A stretch of DNA of 64,000 bases from a bacterium (GTDB taxonomy: Bacteria > Cyanobacteriota > Vampirovibrionia > Gastranaerophilales > Gastranaerophilaceae): NCBI GenBank assembly GCA_017470815.1, contig JAFUXT010000007.1, positions 1 through 64,000 on the forward strand. The letters run 5' to 3'. The position numbers and the translations under genes were made by a program. Below are positions 17,349 to 26,634 of this stretch, in pieces (within the stretch, counting starts at the first letter, position 1; each line of letters opens with the position of its first letter). The notes under the pieces are model-generated. The model searched no databases. It had not been told where the DNA came from and saw nothing but the letters and a program-made list of their open reading frames with translations.

Positions 17349-19214
17349 TTACAAATCCAAATCAGTGATTTCGGTTGCATCCTCAGTATCAACAATAATT
17401 TGAGGAGTAATCATTATAACCATTTCTTCCTTAGATTTTTCTGTACCCGTACTTCTGAAAAACATACCTATAAACGGTAAATCCCCGAGGAACGGAATTT
17501 TGCTGACATTTTTGGTCTCAACTTCCTGTATCATACCACCAATAATTAAAGTTTCACCATCTTTTATTCTTATACCTTTTAAGGTCAAATTTCTTCTTTG
17601 AAGCAAAGTAGCCGCAAGGTCACGCTGCCCTTCCACTTCACCATCAGTATATAATTGACCTGCAATAGTACTGTAGTCAGGATTAATATCCAAAGTTACA
17701 TAACCATCAGGGCTGATAAACGGAGTAATCGTAACTTTGATACCGTTATCACTTTGGATATCATAATCTTTTTGAACCTGAGAAGAACCGGTACCTGTTG
17801 AATCCAAATATTGAGAAGTAACTTTTGCGACATAATCCGATGTCAGGTCGATAATCGACTGCTGACCGTTTGTTATGAGAATACGAGGATTAGCAAGGAC
17901 TCTGCCCTTATTATTTTCGACTAAATAGTTAATAGTCCAAATTAACTGTGGAGAACCTGACCACTGCCCATAAGATATATCACCGGTATCATCTTTTGAG
18001 GTTGAAGAACCGGAAGAACCTTTGGCCTGTTCACTAAAGCCATGACCTGCAAAGAAAATCGGATAATATTTTCCCCCTCCTGAACTTGCGGTTCTTATAC
18101 CGTTTGAAGCATTAAAGGAAATATTTTTGCTCATATATTGCCAAGTGTTATCAAAAGACTTACTGCCGCTTTCAGACAATGAAATAATCTGAACTTCAAG
18201 ATATGCCTGAGGTGCTTTCAAATCATTTGCAGCGATATAATCCTTAATCATTTCAAGTTGTGTCGGAGAACCACCTATAACCTGCACCATACCAATAGAC
18301 GGGAAATATGAAACAGTCATATTTTTAAACGGCAAAGAAGCCATATCTTCGGTATCAGCTTTTTGTTCAACCGAACATAATAATTTTCCGCCGCCAATTG
18401 AAAGACCGCCGGATTCACCACCCCCGCCAAAGGAATCTGATGCAAATCCTGTCGGAACTCCGGCAGCACCACCTGTTGAACCTTCTCCGTTACTCATAAA
18501 TGACGGAATTAATGTAGAACAAATTAATCCTGCCATTTCTGCAGGAGTAACATGGTTTACCTTATAATTGGTTATCGGAGGTTTTTTATCAAATTGGTCA
18601 ATAATTTTTTGCGCCATCAAGGCATCTTCTCGTGTGCCCATGACAATTAATTCATTATTTGCAGGGTTTGTTGTTACAACAGGTTTAGAAGATACTCCCG
18701 GACTTATACTCTTTTTGGTAAAAATACTTTTATTCAAAAAGTCTGCAATCGATGCCGCACTCACATATTTGACAGGAACTATAATAATATCTTTTGAACC
18801 TGCACCCATATCGACATCTTCATCATCACCACTTGTGATAATCATTGTATTACCCTGAATACCATATTTAAGTTTTTGAGTTGTTACAACAAGACTCAAA
18901 GCCTTTTGCAAAGTCACATTAACCAAATCCATAGTAACCTTGCCGCTGACATCCTGAGCGAATATTATATTCATACCCGCCTGATCGGCAAACATTCTCA
19001 AAACCTGCATAACATCTGCATCACGAAGACTGAGATTTACAAGTGAATCCGCATTTTGAATTTGCGTATCAGAATTGATATCCATTGATGTAATAGGCTG
19101 TTGAGAACGAATTACAGGTGAATCTTGTGCAAAAGCAACAGGTGATACCCCCATAACCGCGAATGACAACATCATTACACTTACAATAAATTTTTCTCTG
19201 ATTTTATTTTTCAT
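17349..19214 (-). CDS. pilQ: Type IV pilus/type II secretin
   Basis: 621 residues with a signal peptide (ending SPVAFAQ). It has an STN/N0-like domain (LSLRDADVMQVLRMFADQAG), secretin N domains (VPVKYVSAASIADFL, NPANNELIVMGTREDA), a Gly/Ser-rich loop, and the secretin pore core (VLANPRILITNGQQSIIDL, IKDGETLIIGGMIQEVE, PFLGDLPFIGMFFRS). It forms the outer-membrane channel for the pilus. The GGAGC Shine-Dalgarno is good. There is no AMIN domain, so it is closer to GspD or short PilQ forms; pilus versus type II secretion use cannot be settled. Confidence 0.93.
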   Translation of the reverse strand: MKNKIREKFIVSVMMLSFAVMGVSPVAFAQDSPVIRSQQPITSMDINSDTQIQNADSLVNLSLRDADVMQVLRMFADQAGMNIIFAQDVSGKVTMDLVNVTLQKALSLVVTTQKLKYGIQGNTMIITSGDDEDVDMGAGSKDIIIVPVKYVSAASIADFLNKSIFTKKSISPGVSSKPVVTTNPANNELIVMGTREDALMAQKIIDQFDKKPPITNYKVNHVTPAEMAGLICSTLIPSFMSNGEGSTGGAAGVPTGFASDSFGGGGESGGLSIGGGKLLCSVEQKADTEDMASLPFKNMTVSYFPSIGMVQVIGGSPTQLEMIKDYIAANDLKAPQAYLEVQIISLSESGSKSFDNTWQYMSKNISFNASNGIRTASSGGGKYYPIFFAGHGFSEQAKGSSGSSTSKDDTGDISYGQWSGSPQLIWTINYLVENNKGRVLANPRILITNGQQSIIDLTSDYVAKVTSQYLDSTGTGSSQVQKDYDIQSDNGIKVTITPFISPDGYVTLDINPDYSTIAGQLYTDGEVEGQRDLAATLLQRRNLTLKGIRIKDGETLIIGGMIQEVETKNVSKIPFLGDLPFIGMFFRSTGTEKSKEEMVIMITPQIIVDTEDATEITDLDL

Positions 19215-19237
19215 ATCTGCTCCTGATTGATTATTAT

Positions 19238-19963
19238 TTAAATTTTTCTTCCGCCAAATCTTTCTTTCAAATTATATATATCTGTCTGATTGGTTTCTAT
19301 ACCGTCTTTTGTAAACAATTCCCCGATTGCCGCAGAGTAAACATTTGAACCCATTGCAGCAGTTACCCAAGTCGGAGTAATTTTTACAACTTTATATTCC
19401 TGACCGATAATTTTATCTCCCGGTCTTACAAGATAATCTTTATTATCCACATTTATAATTGCTGACGGACTCTTTGTATTAAACATAATTCCAACGACTT
19501 TAGTTCTTGTAATTTTTGCCGCAACCGAACCCGTATCAAGCGCCGTAGGCGGAACAGGAAGATTAAAACTATACGGACTTATATCGTCTTGCTCTCTCAC
19601 TCTGTAATTCTGAAGATTTTTCAGTTTAAGAATTTTTGCATTTTTTGCGTTTGCCTCAGCAATTGCAGAATTGCGGGCTTTTTCATACTCAATCATCTCG
19701 TTATACGGCATAAACGGGTTACTGCGACCAATTGTCGTAACATCATAAGATATCATATTGTCAGGCAAATCGTCATCCTCAACATCAATATTTACGGACT
19801 TATGCGGTTCAGGATTTGTATTATTTACCTTTGGTACGGGCGGTAACGGATTTTGCGGTTCTTCCTTTTGAGGAACACAACCGCTTATACAAAACGATAA
19901 CATAATTACCGCAACGACAAGCCCTAATATGTTTCCTATTTTATTGTTAAATAATCTTCTCAT
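19238..19963 (-). CDS. PilP-like pilus assembly lipoprotein
   Basis: 241 residues from ATG 19963; a TTG at 19975 would add four residues. An N-terminal hydrophobic stretch ends in the lipobox-like CISGC, followed by a Pro/Asn-rich linker. The C-terminal half (VVGIMFNTKSPSAIINVDNK, YLVRPGDKIIGQEYKVVKIT) is the small beta-domain seen in PilP/GspC-type proteins that link the inner-membrane complex to the secretin. It is first in the operon and directly precedes the secretin gene, which supports the role. Overall similarity is low, so no symbol is given. Confidence 0.7.
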   Translation of the reverse strand: MRRLFNNKIGNILGLVVAVIMLSFCISGCVPQKEEPQNPLPPVPKVNNTNPEPHKSVNIDVEDDDLPDNMISYDVTTIGRSNPFMPYNEMIEYEKARNSAIAEANAKNAKILKLKNLQNYRVREQDDISPYSFNLPVPPTALDTGSVAAKITRTKVVGIMFNTKSPSAIINVDNKDYLVRPGDKIIGQEYKVVKITPTWVTAAMGSNVYSAAIGELFTKDGIETNQTDIYNLKERFGGRKI

Positions 19964-19975
19964 CTTACCCGTCAA

Positions 19976-20232
19976 GTCTTTATTTTGGGAATTATTTATC
20001 TACAATCCGACAAATAACCACTCTAACACTAATAATACCATAAGTGCAGACATAGGGCAAAATTACACACAATAATCATATATTTGATGTAGATTGGTCT
20101 TAAATTCAATTATAATAAGTGTTTTAAAAATTTATATTTTGTAACACTTTATAATTTATAAAAAATTTCAATCCACAGATTGAGCAAAACAATAATTAAT
20201 AAATCATTGTTATTTTTTTATCAGCGAATAAC
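19976..20232. other. Divergent intergenic region without a recognised element
   Basis: A 257-bp AT-rich spacer between the pilus operon (minus) and the unknown membrane protein (plus), so it must hold promoters for both. I see no strong consensus promoter, hairpin or member of the repeat families found elsewhere. Confidence 0.5.
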
Positions 20233-21585
20233 ATGTGTTTGATTATGGATTGTAAAAAAGTATCTGATACATTACCCTTTAAGGGACTGAATATATATAA
20301 TTCAACCGCCTATGTGCAAAATCATACCCTCATAAACAGAGGTATTACAACACTTGGCGGAAGCACTTTTCCGCAATGCGTGATGTCAAATAATAAATAT
20401 GAAGCACAGGAACGTGCATTGATGGGAGGAATATATTTTGTTGCATCATATCTTACTCCCGTTTTACTCATTCCGCTTTATAACAAACATTTTCTGAAAA
20501 ATAAGGGTATAATTAAGTCTTTGCAAGGGATTGAAAAGAAAATCATTCAGGTATCAAAAAAATACCTCACTCCTGACGCTGATTTAAAAGAAGGATTGGA
20601 AAAAACTGCAAAGATTTTTGACCAAAAAACAGGAACAAATGAACATCAAAAAGCATTTGAAGAAATTTACAAAAGATATAATAATCCTGAAAAATTAAAA
20701 AAAGATTTACTCTCAGTCCACGAAAAAGTCCTGATGACAGATTTTATCACAACAGGTGCGATGTGGTCTGCAATCCCCTGGATTGCGACAGAATATACTC
20801 AAATGCGAACCAAACGAAAAGATTTTTCTGCCGGCTTTGAACTTAAAAAAGACAATTCAAAATCGGATGCAGAAGTTAAAAAATCAAAACTCAAAAAACT
20901 TGCATGGAATATTGCTTTTTCGGTCATCCCCGGAATACTTTTTGCAAAAACGGTAACAAAAGGATTATCCTTTTCTTTAAAAAGTCCTCTCCTTGAGAAA
21001 GGACCGAAATCTTTGATTTCGGGGTGGGGATACAAAAAAATTGCAAAGAATCCGCAAAATTTTGACTATACTTCAGGAACAAATATGTCGAAAACAATTT
21101 ATGCAGCCATTTGGATTTTATCAAGTTTCCCTGCAAAACTCATATCTTCAAGAGATACAAATGAACGCAAAGACAGGGCATTAAGAGATATCGGTCTGTT
21201 TACGATGTTTTTTGGCGGAGATTTTCTAATCAATAATATTGCGGGAAGAATTGCGGATAAAATCTTCGGAACAAAAATTATGAATGACGACGGGAAAAAG
21301 TTGAATTTCTTACAAAAATTTAAAATGCCGTTAAGAAATTTCAAAACTTTAGACGAAGTAAAAGACATACCTCCTGAAATATTAAAGAAAACAAAAAATA
21401 TCGGAGCCGGTCTGTATTGGTTCTCTTTACTCACAAACACCGCACTAATCGGATTTGCATTACCAAAAGTTTTAAACAAGTTTCTGCGCCATAATATTGA
21501 AAAAGAAAAGGAGCAGGAGTTAAATAATCAAACACCTGCATTCAAAGGCAAAGTTACCATGGAGGAGTTTGTAAAAAGATTATAA
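20233..21585 (+). CDS. Multi-pass membrane protein of unknown function with F-K-G motifs
   Basis: 450 residues and no family recognised. About six hydrophobic segments are visible (GGIYFVASYLTPVLLIPLYN, FITTGAMWSAIPWIATE, LAWNIAFSVIPGILFA, IYAAIWILSSFPAKLI, LFTMFFGGDFLINNIAG, YWFSLLTNTALIGFALP), separated by Lys-rich loops. The motif F-K-G occurs near both ends (LPFKGLNIY and PAFKGKVTMEEF); similar F-x-G motifs recur in other unknown proteins of this window. The start is uncertain: ATG 20233 or ATG 20245, neither with a Shine-Dalgarno. It is monocistronic and follows the divergent pilus operon. Confidence 0.7.
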   Translation: MCLIMDCKKVSDTLPFKGLNIYNSTAYVQNHTLINRGITTLGGSTFPQCVMSNNKYEAQERALMGGIYFVASYLTPVLLIPLYNKHFLKNKGIIKSLQGIEKKIIQVSKKYLTPDADLKEGLEKTAKIFDQKTGTNEHQKAFEEIYKRYNNPEKLKKDLLSVHEKVLMTDFITTGAMWSAIPWIATEYTQMRTKRKDFSAGFELKKDNSKSDAEVKKSKLKKLAWNIAFSVIPGILFAKTVTKGLSFSLKSPLLEKGPKSLISGWGYKKIAKNPQNFDYTSGTNMSKTIYAAIWILSSFPAKLISSRDTNERKDRALRDIGLFTMFFGGDFLINNIAGRIADKIFGTKIMNDDGKKLNFLQKFKMPLRNFKTLDEVKDIPPEILKKTKNIGAGLYWFSLLTNTALIGFALPKVLNKFLRHNIEKEKEQELNNQTPAFKGKVTMEEFVKRL

Positions 21586-21659
21586 ATATTATTTTTAGGG
21601 ACTAACTCATTTTTAACAAATATACACAAACTGCTTGCAAATAAAATGTTTTCATACTA

Positions 21660-21800
21660 TTATAAATTTACACAGCCGAAATAGGCTTTGGTATGCCTAT
21701 GAAGCGAAGTTATCGTAGGTTTGGGTTTTAAATCCGAAAGTAAACTTTCCCTCTGCCATTGAAAGAGGGTGCCCACAGGGCGGGTGAGGGTTAAAAATCC
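21660..21800 (+). promoter_or_regulatory. Structured leader of rpmI-rplT containing a repeat
   Basis: Pairing segments are visible upstream of rpmI: GCCGAAATAGGC, CCTATGAAGCGAAGTTATCG with TAGG, and TTTGGGTTTTAAATCCGAAA. They are followed by a copy of the CCCTCTGCC...GGGTGAGGG repeat at about 21750-21793. In other bacteria this operon is repressed by L20 binding to an mRNA structure, so an autoregulatory leader is plausible, but I cannot identify the L20 site. Confidence 0.35.
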
Positions 21801-21824
21801 GACACAAAGAAAAGGAGAAACGAA

Positions 21825-22034
21825 ATGCCAAAATTAAAAACACACAGAGCCGCAGCAAAACGTTATAAAGTTACTGCAAGCGGTAAAATTATGAAAAGAC
21901 AAGCAGGCATCGGCCACTTGCTCCAACACAAGTCAGCATCAAGAAAACGCAGAATTTTCAAGATGGTTGACGTTTCTGAGTCACATGTAGCACTGGTATC
22001 TAAAGAGTTACCATACAAGAAGTATTCAAGATAG
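21825..22034 (+). CDS. rpmI: 50S ribosomal protein L35
   Basis: 69 residues, highly basic, matching bL35 over its length (MPKLKTHRAAAKRYKVTASG, RQAGIGHLLQHKSASRKRR). It binds 23S rRNA in the large subunit. GGAG lies eight bases before ATG. It is followed after 10 bp by rplT, as in most bacteria. infC, which usually precedes it, is absent: the next gene upstream is an unrelated membrane protein. Confidence 0.97.
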   Translation: MPKLKTHRAAAKRYKVTASGKIMKRQAGIGHLLQHKSASRKRRIFKMVDVSESHVALVSKELPYKKYSR

Positions 22035-22044
22035 GAGCATAAAA

Positions 22045-22389
22045 ATGAGAATTAGACGTAGTAGTGCCGGTGTTAGAAGACACAAAAAAATATTAAAACT
22101 TGCTAAAGGGTTTATCGGAGCAAGATCAAGAATTTTCAAAGTTGCAAATATCGCTGTAATGAAAGCACTTAAATATGCTTACAGAGACAGACGTACCACA
22201 AAACGCAACATGAGAAGATTATGGATTGTAAGAATCAATGCTGCTGTAAGACAACGTGGTATGAGTTATTCAAAATTCGTAAACGCTTGCAAAAAAGCAA
22301 ATGTTGTTGTAAACAGAAAAATGCTTGCTGATATGGCTGTAAGAGATTCTGAAGCATTTGATGTAATTTTTGAAACAGTTTCAAAATAA
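22045..22389 (+). CDS. rplT: 50S ribosomal protein L20
   Basis: 114 residues matching bL20: a basic N-terminal helix, then KILKLAKGFIGARSRIFKVA, RDRRTTKRNMRRLWIVRINA and RQRGMSYSKFVNACKKANVV. It is needed early in large-subunit assembly and in other bacteria represses its own operon. GGAG precedes ATG. A strong intrinsic terminator follows 35 bases after the stop. Confidence 0.97.
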   Translation: MRIRRSSAGVRRHKKILKLAKGFIGARSRIFKVANIAVMKALKYAYRDRRTTKRNMRRLWIVRINAAVRQRGMSYSKFVNACKKANVVVNRKMLADMAVRDSEAFDVIFETVSK

Positions 22390-22424
22390 TTGCGTTAAAG
22401 AAATATTATAAAAACAGAAAATTA

Positions 22425-22463
22425 AAAGCGGGAATTTTGTTAAAAACAAAATTCCCGCTTTTT
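22425..22463 (+). terminator. Intrinsic terminator of rpmI-rplT
   Basis: The arms AAGCGGGAATTTTGT and ACAAAATTCCCGCTT form a perfect stem with a short A-rich loop and a following T run. Nearly the same hairpin recurs at 28958-28993 after the acyl-CoA synthetase gene, so this terminator is itself part of a dispersed repeat. Confidence 0.85.
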
Positions 22464-22469
22464 AAGTGT

Positions 22470-22692
22470 TATGCAATTGCCTGACACACAAATTGAACAC
22501 TAATAAATTTGTTTTATAAAAAGATGCTGAATCAATCCGGGCGCTTTGCACCTGCGCATACAGGGTCACACGACTCGTTCCTCGTCGGTTCCCTTTGTAA
22601 AGTTCAGGGTGACAAACACAAGGATAAGACTTATTTCGACAATATATTACCCATTCCCCCTGATAGAACAGAAAATTTTTATGTATTTTTAT
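22470..22692. repeat. Intergenic repeat block between rplT and the MATE gene
   Basis: This block holds a degenerate GCAATTGCCTGAC palindrome (about 22471-22485) and a 44-bp segment at 22555-22598. The reverse complement of that segment recurs at 28832-28875 with only a few differences (GAGGAACGAGT core). A TTCAGGGTGACA end piece typical of the CTGAAC palindromes follows. Open frames across it are repeat translations, not genes. Confidence 0.75.
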
Positions 22693-22700
22693 GCTAAAAT
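22693..22700 (+). promoter_or_regulatory. Extended -10 promoter six bases before the MATE start codon
   Basis: TG-C-TAAAAT at 22692-22700 is an extended -10 element. Six bases (TTTATT) separate it from ATG at 22707 and there is no Shine-Dalgarno, so the transcript probably begins at the start codon. No good -35 is seen, which is acceptable for extended -10 promoters. Confidence 0.5.
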
Positions 22701-22706
22701 TTTATT

Positions 22707-24002
22707 ATGCAAAAGCCGATTTTTTATATTAAAGAACTTTTAAAAATCGCATCCCCAATTATACTCGGCAATGTAGGATTTATCCTTATAGGTATCGGGG
22801 ATATTATTGTCGCAGGGCGTCATTCAACAGATACCTTTGCTGCGATAAGTATTGCAGCGGCAATAGTAAATTGTATTATGACTATCGCTATCGGTTTAAC
22901 TTCAAGTATTTCCCCGTTATTGTCAAATTACAGGGGAGAAGGCAAGCCGATAAAAAGATATTTTTACCCGTCAATCAGATTTGCTCTGTTTTGGGCATTA
23001 TTATCCTGCATTATAATACTAATTTTTATCCCAATTATCCCCAAAATGGGTTTTGAATACAAACTGATAAAACCGATTCAGGATTATATGTTAATCAGCG
23101 CATTTTCAACTTTTGGTGGAGGGTTGCATCATAGTCTGAAAGAATTTTTGCAAGCATTTGAAATTGTTTTATTCCCGAATTTGCTCACAATTTTCAGCGT
23201 ATTTTTAAATTTAATACTCAATATAATTTTTGTATTCGGCTGGGGAATTATTCCTTCTATGGGTGTTATCGGGCTTGCGGTTTCAAGTTTTATCGTAAGA
23301 TATTTTATGGGATTTGTCCTTTTGTGGTATTGCCACAGACTTATGGAACTGCGAAACTATCACGAAAAAGGTTATTATAAAAATCTTGTCAAAATCGGTT
23401 TGCCTATCGCTCTTGCGATACTTGTAGAATTTGTTGCATTTAACAGTGTTGCAATAATAATGGGCAGAATTGCGGGAATTTACGCAGCAGCACAAAATTT
23501 ACTCTGTACATTAATAAATCTGACATTTATGGTTCCTTTTGCGATTTCAAACGGAATTGCGGTAAAAGTCGGTTTTGCAAACGGTGCAGGTAATTTTGAA
23601 GATATGAAAAAATATTCGTTTACCGGTGTTGGGATGTCTGTTGGGTTTATGACCTTATGCACAACAATTTATTTATTATTCCCCAAATTTATTGTATCAA
23701 TTTTCACCCCTGACATAAAATTATATAAAATAGTTCTGCAAATAATGATAATATTAGGTTTTTATCAAATCTTTGACGGATTACAGATTTCATTGTCAGG
23801 TATCTGTAAAGGCATTAAGCAGACAAAAATCATTCTGCTTGCAAATTTTTTGGCTTATTGGTGCGTTTCAATACCTTTGGGATGTTATCTGGGGCTGCAT
23901 TTGAAAATGAATTTAACAGGATTTTGGATAGGACTTTTGAGTTCGTCAGTAATGTTGTGTATCATAATGATTACCCAACTGCGAAAATATTATGTCAAAT
24001 AA
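22707..24002 (+). CDS. MATE family multidrug/toxin exporter
   Basis: 431 residues with about 12 membrane helices in two homologous halves. The first half begins ELLKIASPIILGNVGFILIG and the second LVKIGLPIALAILVEFVAFN, the usual MATE arrangement, followed by GRIAGIYAAAQNL and VPFAISNGIAVKVGFANGAG. These inner-membrane antiporters expel organic cations or drugs with Na+ or H+. The substrate cannot be inferred. The gene stands alone between repeat blocks and a terminator and appears to be leaderless. Confidence 0.92.
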   Translation: MQKPIFYIKELLKIASPIILGNVGFILIGIGDIIVAGRHSTDTFAAISIAAAIVNCIMTIAIGLTSSISPLLSNYRGEGKPIKRYFYPSIRFALFWALLSCIIILIFIPIIPKMGFEYKLIKPIQDYMLISAFSTFGGGLHHSLKEFLQAFEIVLFPNLLTIFSVFLNLILNIIFVFGWGIIPSMGVIGLAVSSFIVRYFMGFVLLWYCHRLMELRNYHEKGYYKNLVKIGLPIALAILVEFVAFNSVAIIMGRIAGIYAAAQNLLCTLINLTFMVPFAISNGIAVKVGFANGAGNFEDMKKYSFTGVGMSVGFMTLCTTIYLLFPKFIVSIFTPDIKLYKIVLQIMIILGFYQIFDGLQISLSGICKGIKQTKIILLANFLAYWCVSIPLGCYLGLHLKMNLTGFWIGLLSSSVMLCIIMITQLRKYYVK

Positions 24003-24015
24003 AATAGCAAAAAAA

Positions 24016-24042
24016 TAATACCCTCATCAGGTATTACTTTTC
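24016..24042 (+). terminator. Probable terminator after the MATE gene
   Basis: TAATACC (24016-24022) and GGTATTA (24030-24036) form a seven-pair stem with a seven-base loop, followed by CTTTTCTT. It is short and AT-rich but correctly placed 14 bases after the stop. Confidence 0.5.
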
Positions 24043-24067
24043 TTGTTGAGTTTTAATCTTTACTGAA

Positions 24068-24382
24068 CTATTTTTCAATATCAAGATTAGATTCATCGGC
24101 TTGAAGTTGTTTTTTCATGATGTTGTTCATTACAGCATCTACAAGCAACTCATAGGATTTCTTGTTTTCAATACCCGGAAATTCCTCTTTGAGTTGATTT
24201 CTGACCATCACTTCCAGCTCATTTTTGTCAGAAAACATATTAACACCGCTGACGGATTCCAAATAATCCACAGTGCTTTTGTCCAATTGTGTTTTGTCGG
24301 CATATTCCTGTAGTCTTGACTTCGGACTAACCGTTTCTTTAATCTTTTGTACGAGTTTTAAATTTTTTATTCGTTCAAACAT
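24068..24382 (-). CDS. Small hypothetical cytoplasmic protein
   Basis: 104 residues from ATG 24382, which has GAGG seven bases upstream; a GTG five codons earlier is less likely. The sequence is charged and helical (FERIKNLKLVQKIKETVSPK, NELEVMVRNQLKEEFPGIEN, ELLVDAVMNNIMKKQLQ) with no signal peptide, membrane segment or known motif. It is transcribed on its own, 100 bp beyond glyS on the same strand. The good ribosome site and coding-like composition argue that it is real. Confidence 0.6.
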   Translation of the reverse strand: MFERIKNLKLVQKIKETVSPKSRLQEYADKTQLDKSTVDYLESVSGVNMFSDKNELEVMVRNQLKEEFPGIENKKSYELLVDAVMNNIMKKQLQADESNLDIEK

Positions 24383-24482
24383 GATTGCCTCACACACTAA
24401 CTTCTTGTATTATTTTAAAGTACCGTAAAATAATTAATTGACTACTTTTCATATTATATTTACAAATATTTACAATTCAATC

Positions 24483-26471
24483 CTACAATTTGCTGAAATC
24501 TGCCAAATAATCGTATTTTTCTTTTAATAATGTCAACAAAGAAATTCTGTTATTTTTAACATTTTCATCTTTGTCCATTACCAAAACATCTTCAAAGAAT
24601 TTTGTAACGGTCGGATTAAGTTTTTCAAGTTTTTCAAGATACAATTTGTAATCACTATCAGGCTCAACCGTTTTGATTTCGCTATAAAGAACTTTTTCTA
24701 TATCTTCGGTAAAGTAATTTTCGTTTATTGTACCTGAAGTTTGGTCCTTTATAATTCTGATTACTCTGTTTGCATTTTCTAAAAGTTGAGGAGCATCAAG
24801 CGTTGAAACAATTTCAACTCTCTTTACATAATCTGCAATATCAGAAAGCGGATTATTATTTGCACACGCTTCAAGAATATTTTTATTATATTTTTCTGAC
24901 AAGAAAATTATCATTCTTTGAACGAAAAATTCTCTAACCTCATCTGCACAATCCTTTTGAACAGGCAAACCTTTTAATGCTTCAATTATATATTTATCAA
25001 TATCAATTTTTAAATCAGCATCTAATATGGTTTTTATAACGCCCAAAGCAGCGCGTCTTACACCGAGCGGATCAGAAGAACCTGTCGGTTTTTTGCCCCC
25101 TGCAAATACCGCACAGACAGTATCAATTTTATCGGCAATCCCGACAATCTGACCTTCAAGCCCTTTTGCCGTTTCACTTTCCGCATTAATAGGAAAATAG
25201 TGTTCTTTGATACCCTCAACAACTTTATCATTTTCACCGGATACTCTTGCATAATCAGAGCCAATATATCCCTGCAATTCAGTAAACTCAAATACAAGGT
25301 GGGTTGTTAAATCTGCTTTACACAACAATGCAGTGCGTTCAATATCAGAAGAATTTACACCCAAATCTGATGCAATATTTTTAGATAATGCAATAAGCCT
25401 TTGTGTCTTATCATACATTGAACCCATACCTTTTTGGAATGTAACACCCTTAAGGCTTTCGACATAATCAGATAGAGGCTTTTTGGTATCTTCTCTAAAG
25501 AAAAATACAGCATCATCTAATCTTGCTTTGATTACACGAACATTACCTTCTTTGATATTTTTAAATTCACTGCCGACATAATTTGCCATCGTTATAAATT
25601 TGTTAATAAGTTTACCATCTTTATGCAACGCAAAATATCTTTGGTGAGAACTCATAACGGTAACAGTGACTTCTTCCGGGATAGTCAAAAATTCTTCATC
25701 AAATTCGCAAATTACAGGAACAGGATATTCGGTAATAAATGTTACTTCTTCCAACAAATCATCCGTATAATACGGAACAGCGCCAATTTTTGCTGCTTCT
25801 TCCTTTGCTTTTTGAATAATAAGTTCTCTGCGTTCGTTTTGGTCAACTATTACGCAGGCATTTCTCATTGTTTCAATATAATCTTCAGGTTTGCCGATTG
25901 GGAAATTCTGCATAGCAAATCTGTGACCTCTTGTATATATTGAAGATTCTTTGTCTATAATTTTAATCTTAACTTCATCGTTATCAAGAATTGACACAAT
26001 CCACTTTATCGGACGGGAAAATTTTTCGTCATTATAACCCCAGCGCATAAAATGAGCGCCCTGAAGTTTCATAAATATCGACGGCACATTTTGTGCCAAA
26101 AGTTCTTTTATATCTTTGCCTTTGATGATAATTTTTGCATGAACATAATTATTTTCGACATATAAAGACTCCGGAGAAAGATTATTTTTCTTTGCAAAAC
26201 CTTCGCCGGCTTTAGTTAAATTCCCGTTTTCGTCAAACGCAATATTTGCAATAGGACCTTTTACAATTTTTTCTTCATCAGTTGTTGCATTTTCAAGTCC
26301 GTAAACCAAAACTGCCAATCGTCTTGGGGTTGCATAAACTTTTATATCATCAAATTTTACTTTATTTTCGTTTAAAAATTTTGTAAATCCGTCATTTAGT
26401 TGCTCAATTGCCTGCGGAATAAATTTGTAAGGCAATTCTTCAGTTCCGACTTCCAATAAATATGTACTCAT
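24483..26471 (-). CDS. glyS: Glycyl-tRNA synthetase beta subunit
   Basis: 662 residues of the bacterial alpha2beta2 GlyRS beta chain. The N-terminus MSTYLLEVGTEELPYKFIPQ is diagnostic, as are ATPRRLAVLV, MRWGYNDEKFSRPIKWIVSI and SSHQRYFAL. An HD-like domain lies near YARVSGENDKVVEGIKEHYF and DPLGVRRAALGVIKTI, and a C-terminal anticodon-binding domain follows. With the alpha subunit GlyQ it charges tRNA-Gly. glyQ is not adjacent and is not in the window, although the two are often neighbours. AAGGATGAG precedes the ATG. Confidence 0.96.
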   Translation of the reverse strand: MSTYLLEVGTEELPYKFIPQAIEQLNDGFTKFLNENKVKFDDIKVYATPRRLAVLVYGLENATTDEEKIVKGPIANIAFDENGNLTKAGEGFAKKNNLSPESLYVENNYVHAKIIIKGKDIKELLAQNVPSIFMKLQGAHFMRWGYNDEKFSRPIKWIVSILDNDEVKIKIIDKESSIYTRGHRFAMQNFPIGKPEDYIETMRNACVIVDQNERRELIIQKAKEEAAKIGAVPYYTDDLLEEVTFITEYPVPVICEFDEEFLTIPEEVTVTVMSSHQRYFALHKDGKLINKFITMANYVGSEFKNIKEGNVRVIKARLDDAVFFFREDTKKPLSDYVESLKGVTFQKGMGSMYDKTQRLIALSKNIASDLGVNSSDIERTALLCKADLTTHLVFEFTELQGYIGSDYARVSGENDKVVEGIKEHYFPINAESETAKGLEGQIVGIADKIDTVCAVFAGGKKPTGSSDPLGVRRAALGVIKTILDADLKIDIDKYIIEALKGLPVQKDCADEVREFFVQRMIIFLSEKYNKNILEACANNNPLSDIADYVKRVEIVSTLDAPQLLENANRVIRIIKDQTSGTINENYFTEDIEKVLYSEIKTVEPDSDYKLYLEKLEKLNPTVTKFFEDVLVMDKDENVKNNRISLLTLLKEKYDYLADFSKL

Positions 26472-26598
26472 TTCTCATCCTTATTTTATGTGTTCTTACG
26501 ATAATTATAGTAAAAGCAAGGCAGAATGTAAAATTAATTTTTAGAAAAATTTTTTAATAATGACAAATCATGTTGTACATATTTGCGGATGTTTATTA

Positions 26599-26604
26599 TA
26601 TAAT
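26599..26604 (+). promoter_or_regulatory. Candidate -10 box of the acyl-CoA synthetase gene
   Basis: A perfect TATAAT lies 30 bases before the ATG at 26635, leaving room for the GAAAGGA Shine-Dalgarno. The nearest -35-like TTGTAC is 20 bases upstream, longer than ideal. Confidence 0.4.
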
Positions 26605-26634
26605 TGTGTTATCAAAACAAGAAAGGATAAGAAC

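Noticed and set aside
22390-22706. A riboswitch controlling the MATE exporter (guanidine-type exporters are often so regulated)
   Set aside because: The interval is filled by a terminator and dispersed repeats, and the predicted start of transcription is at the ATG.
22509-22743. Overlapping short open frames between rplT and the MATE gene
   Set aside because: Their translation (for example SHDSFLVGSL) is read through the 44-bp dispersed repeat; a matching peptide appears at 28811-29008 for the same reason. No Shine-Dalgarno or conservation sign.
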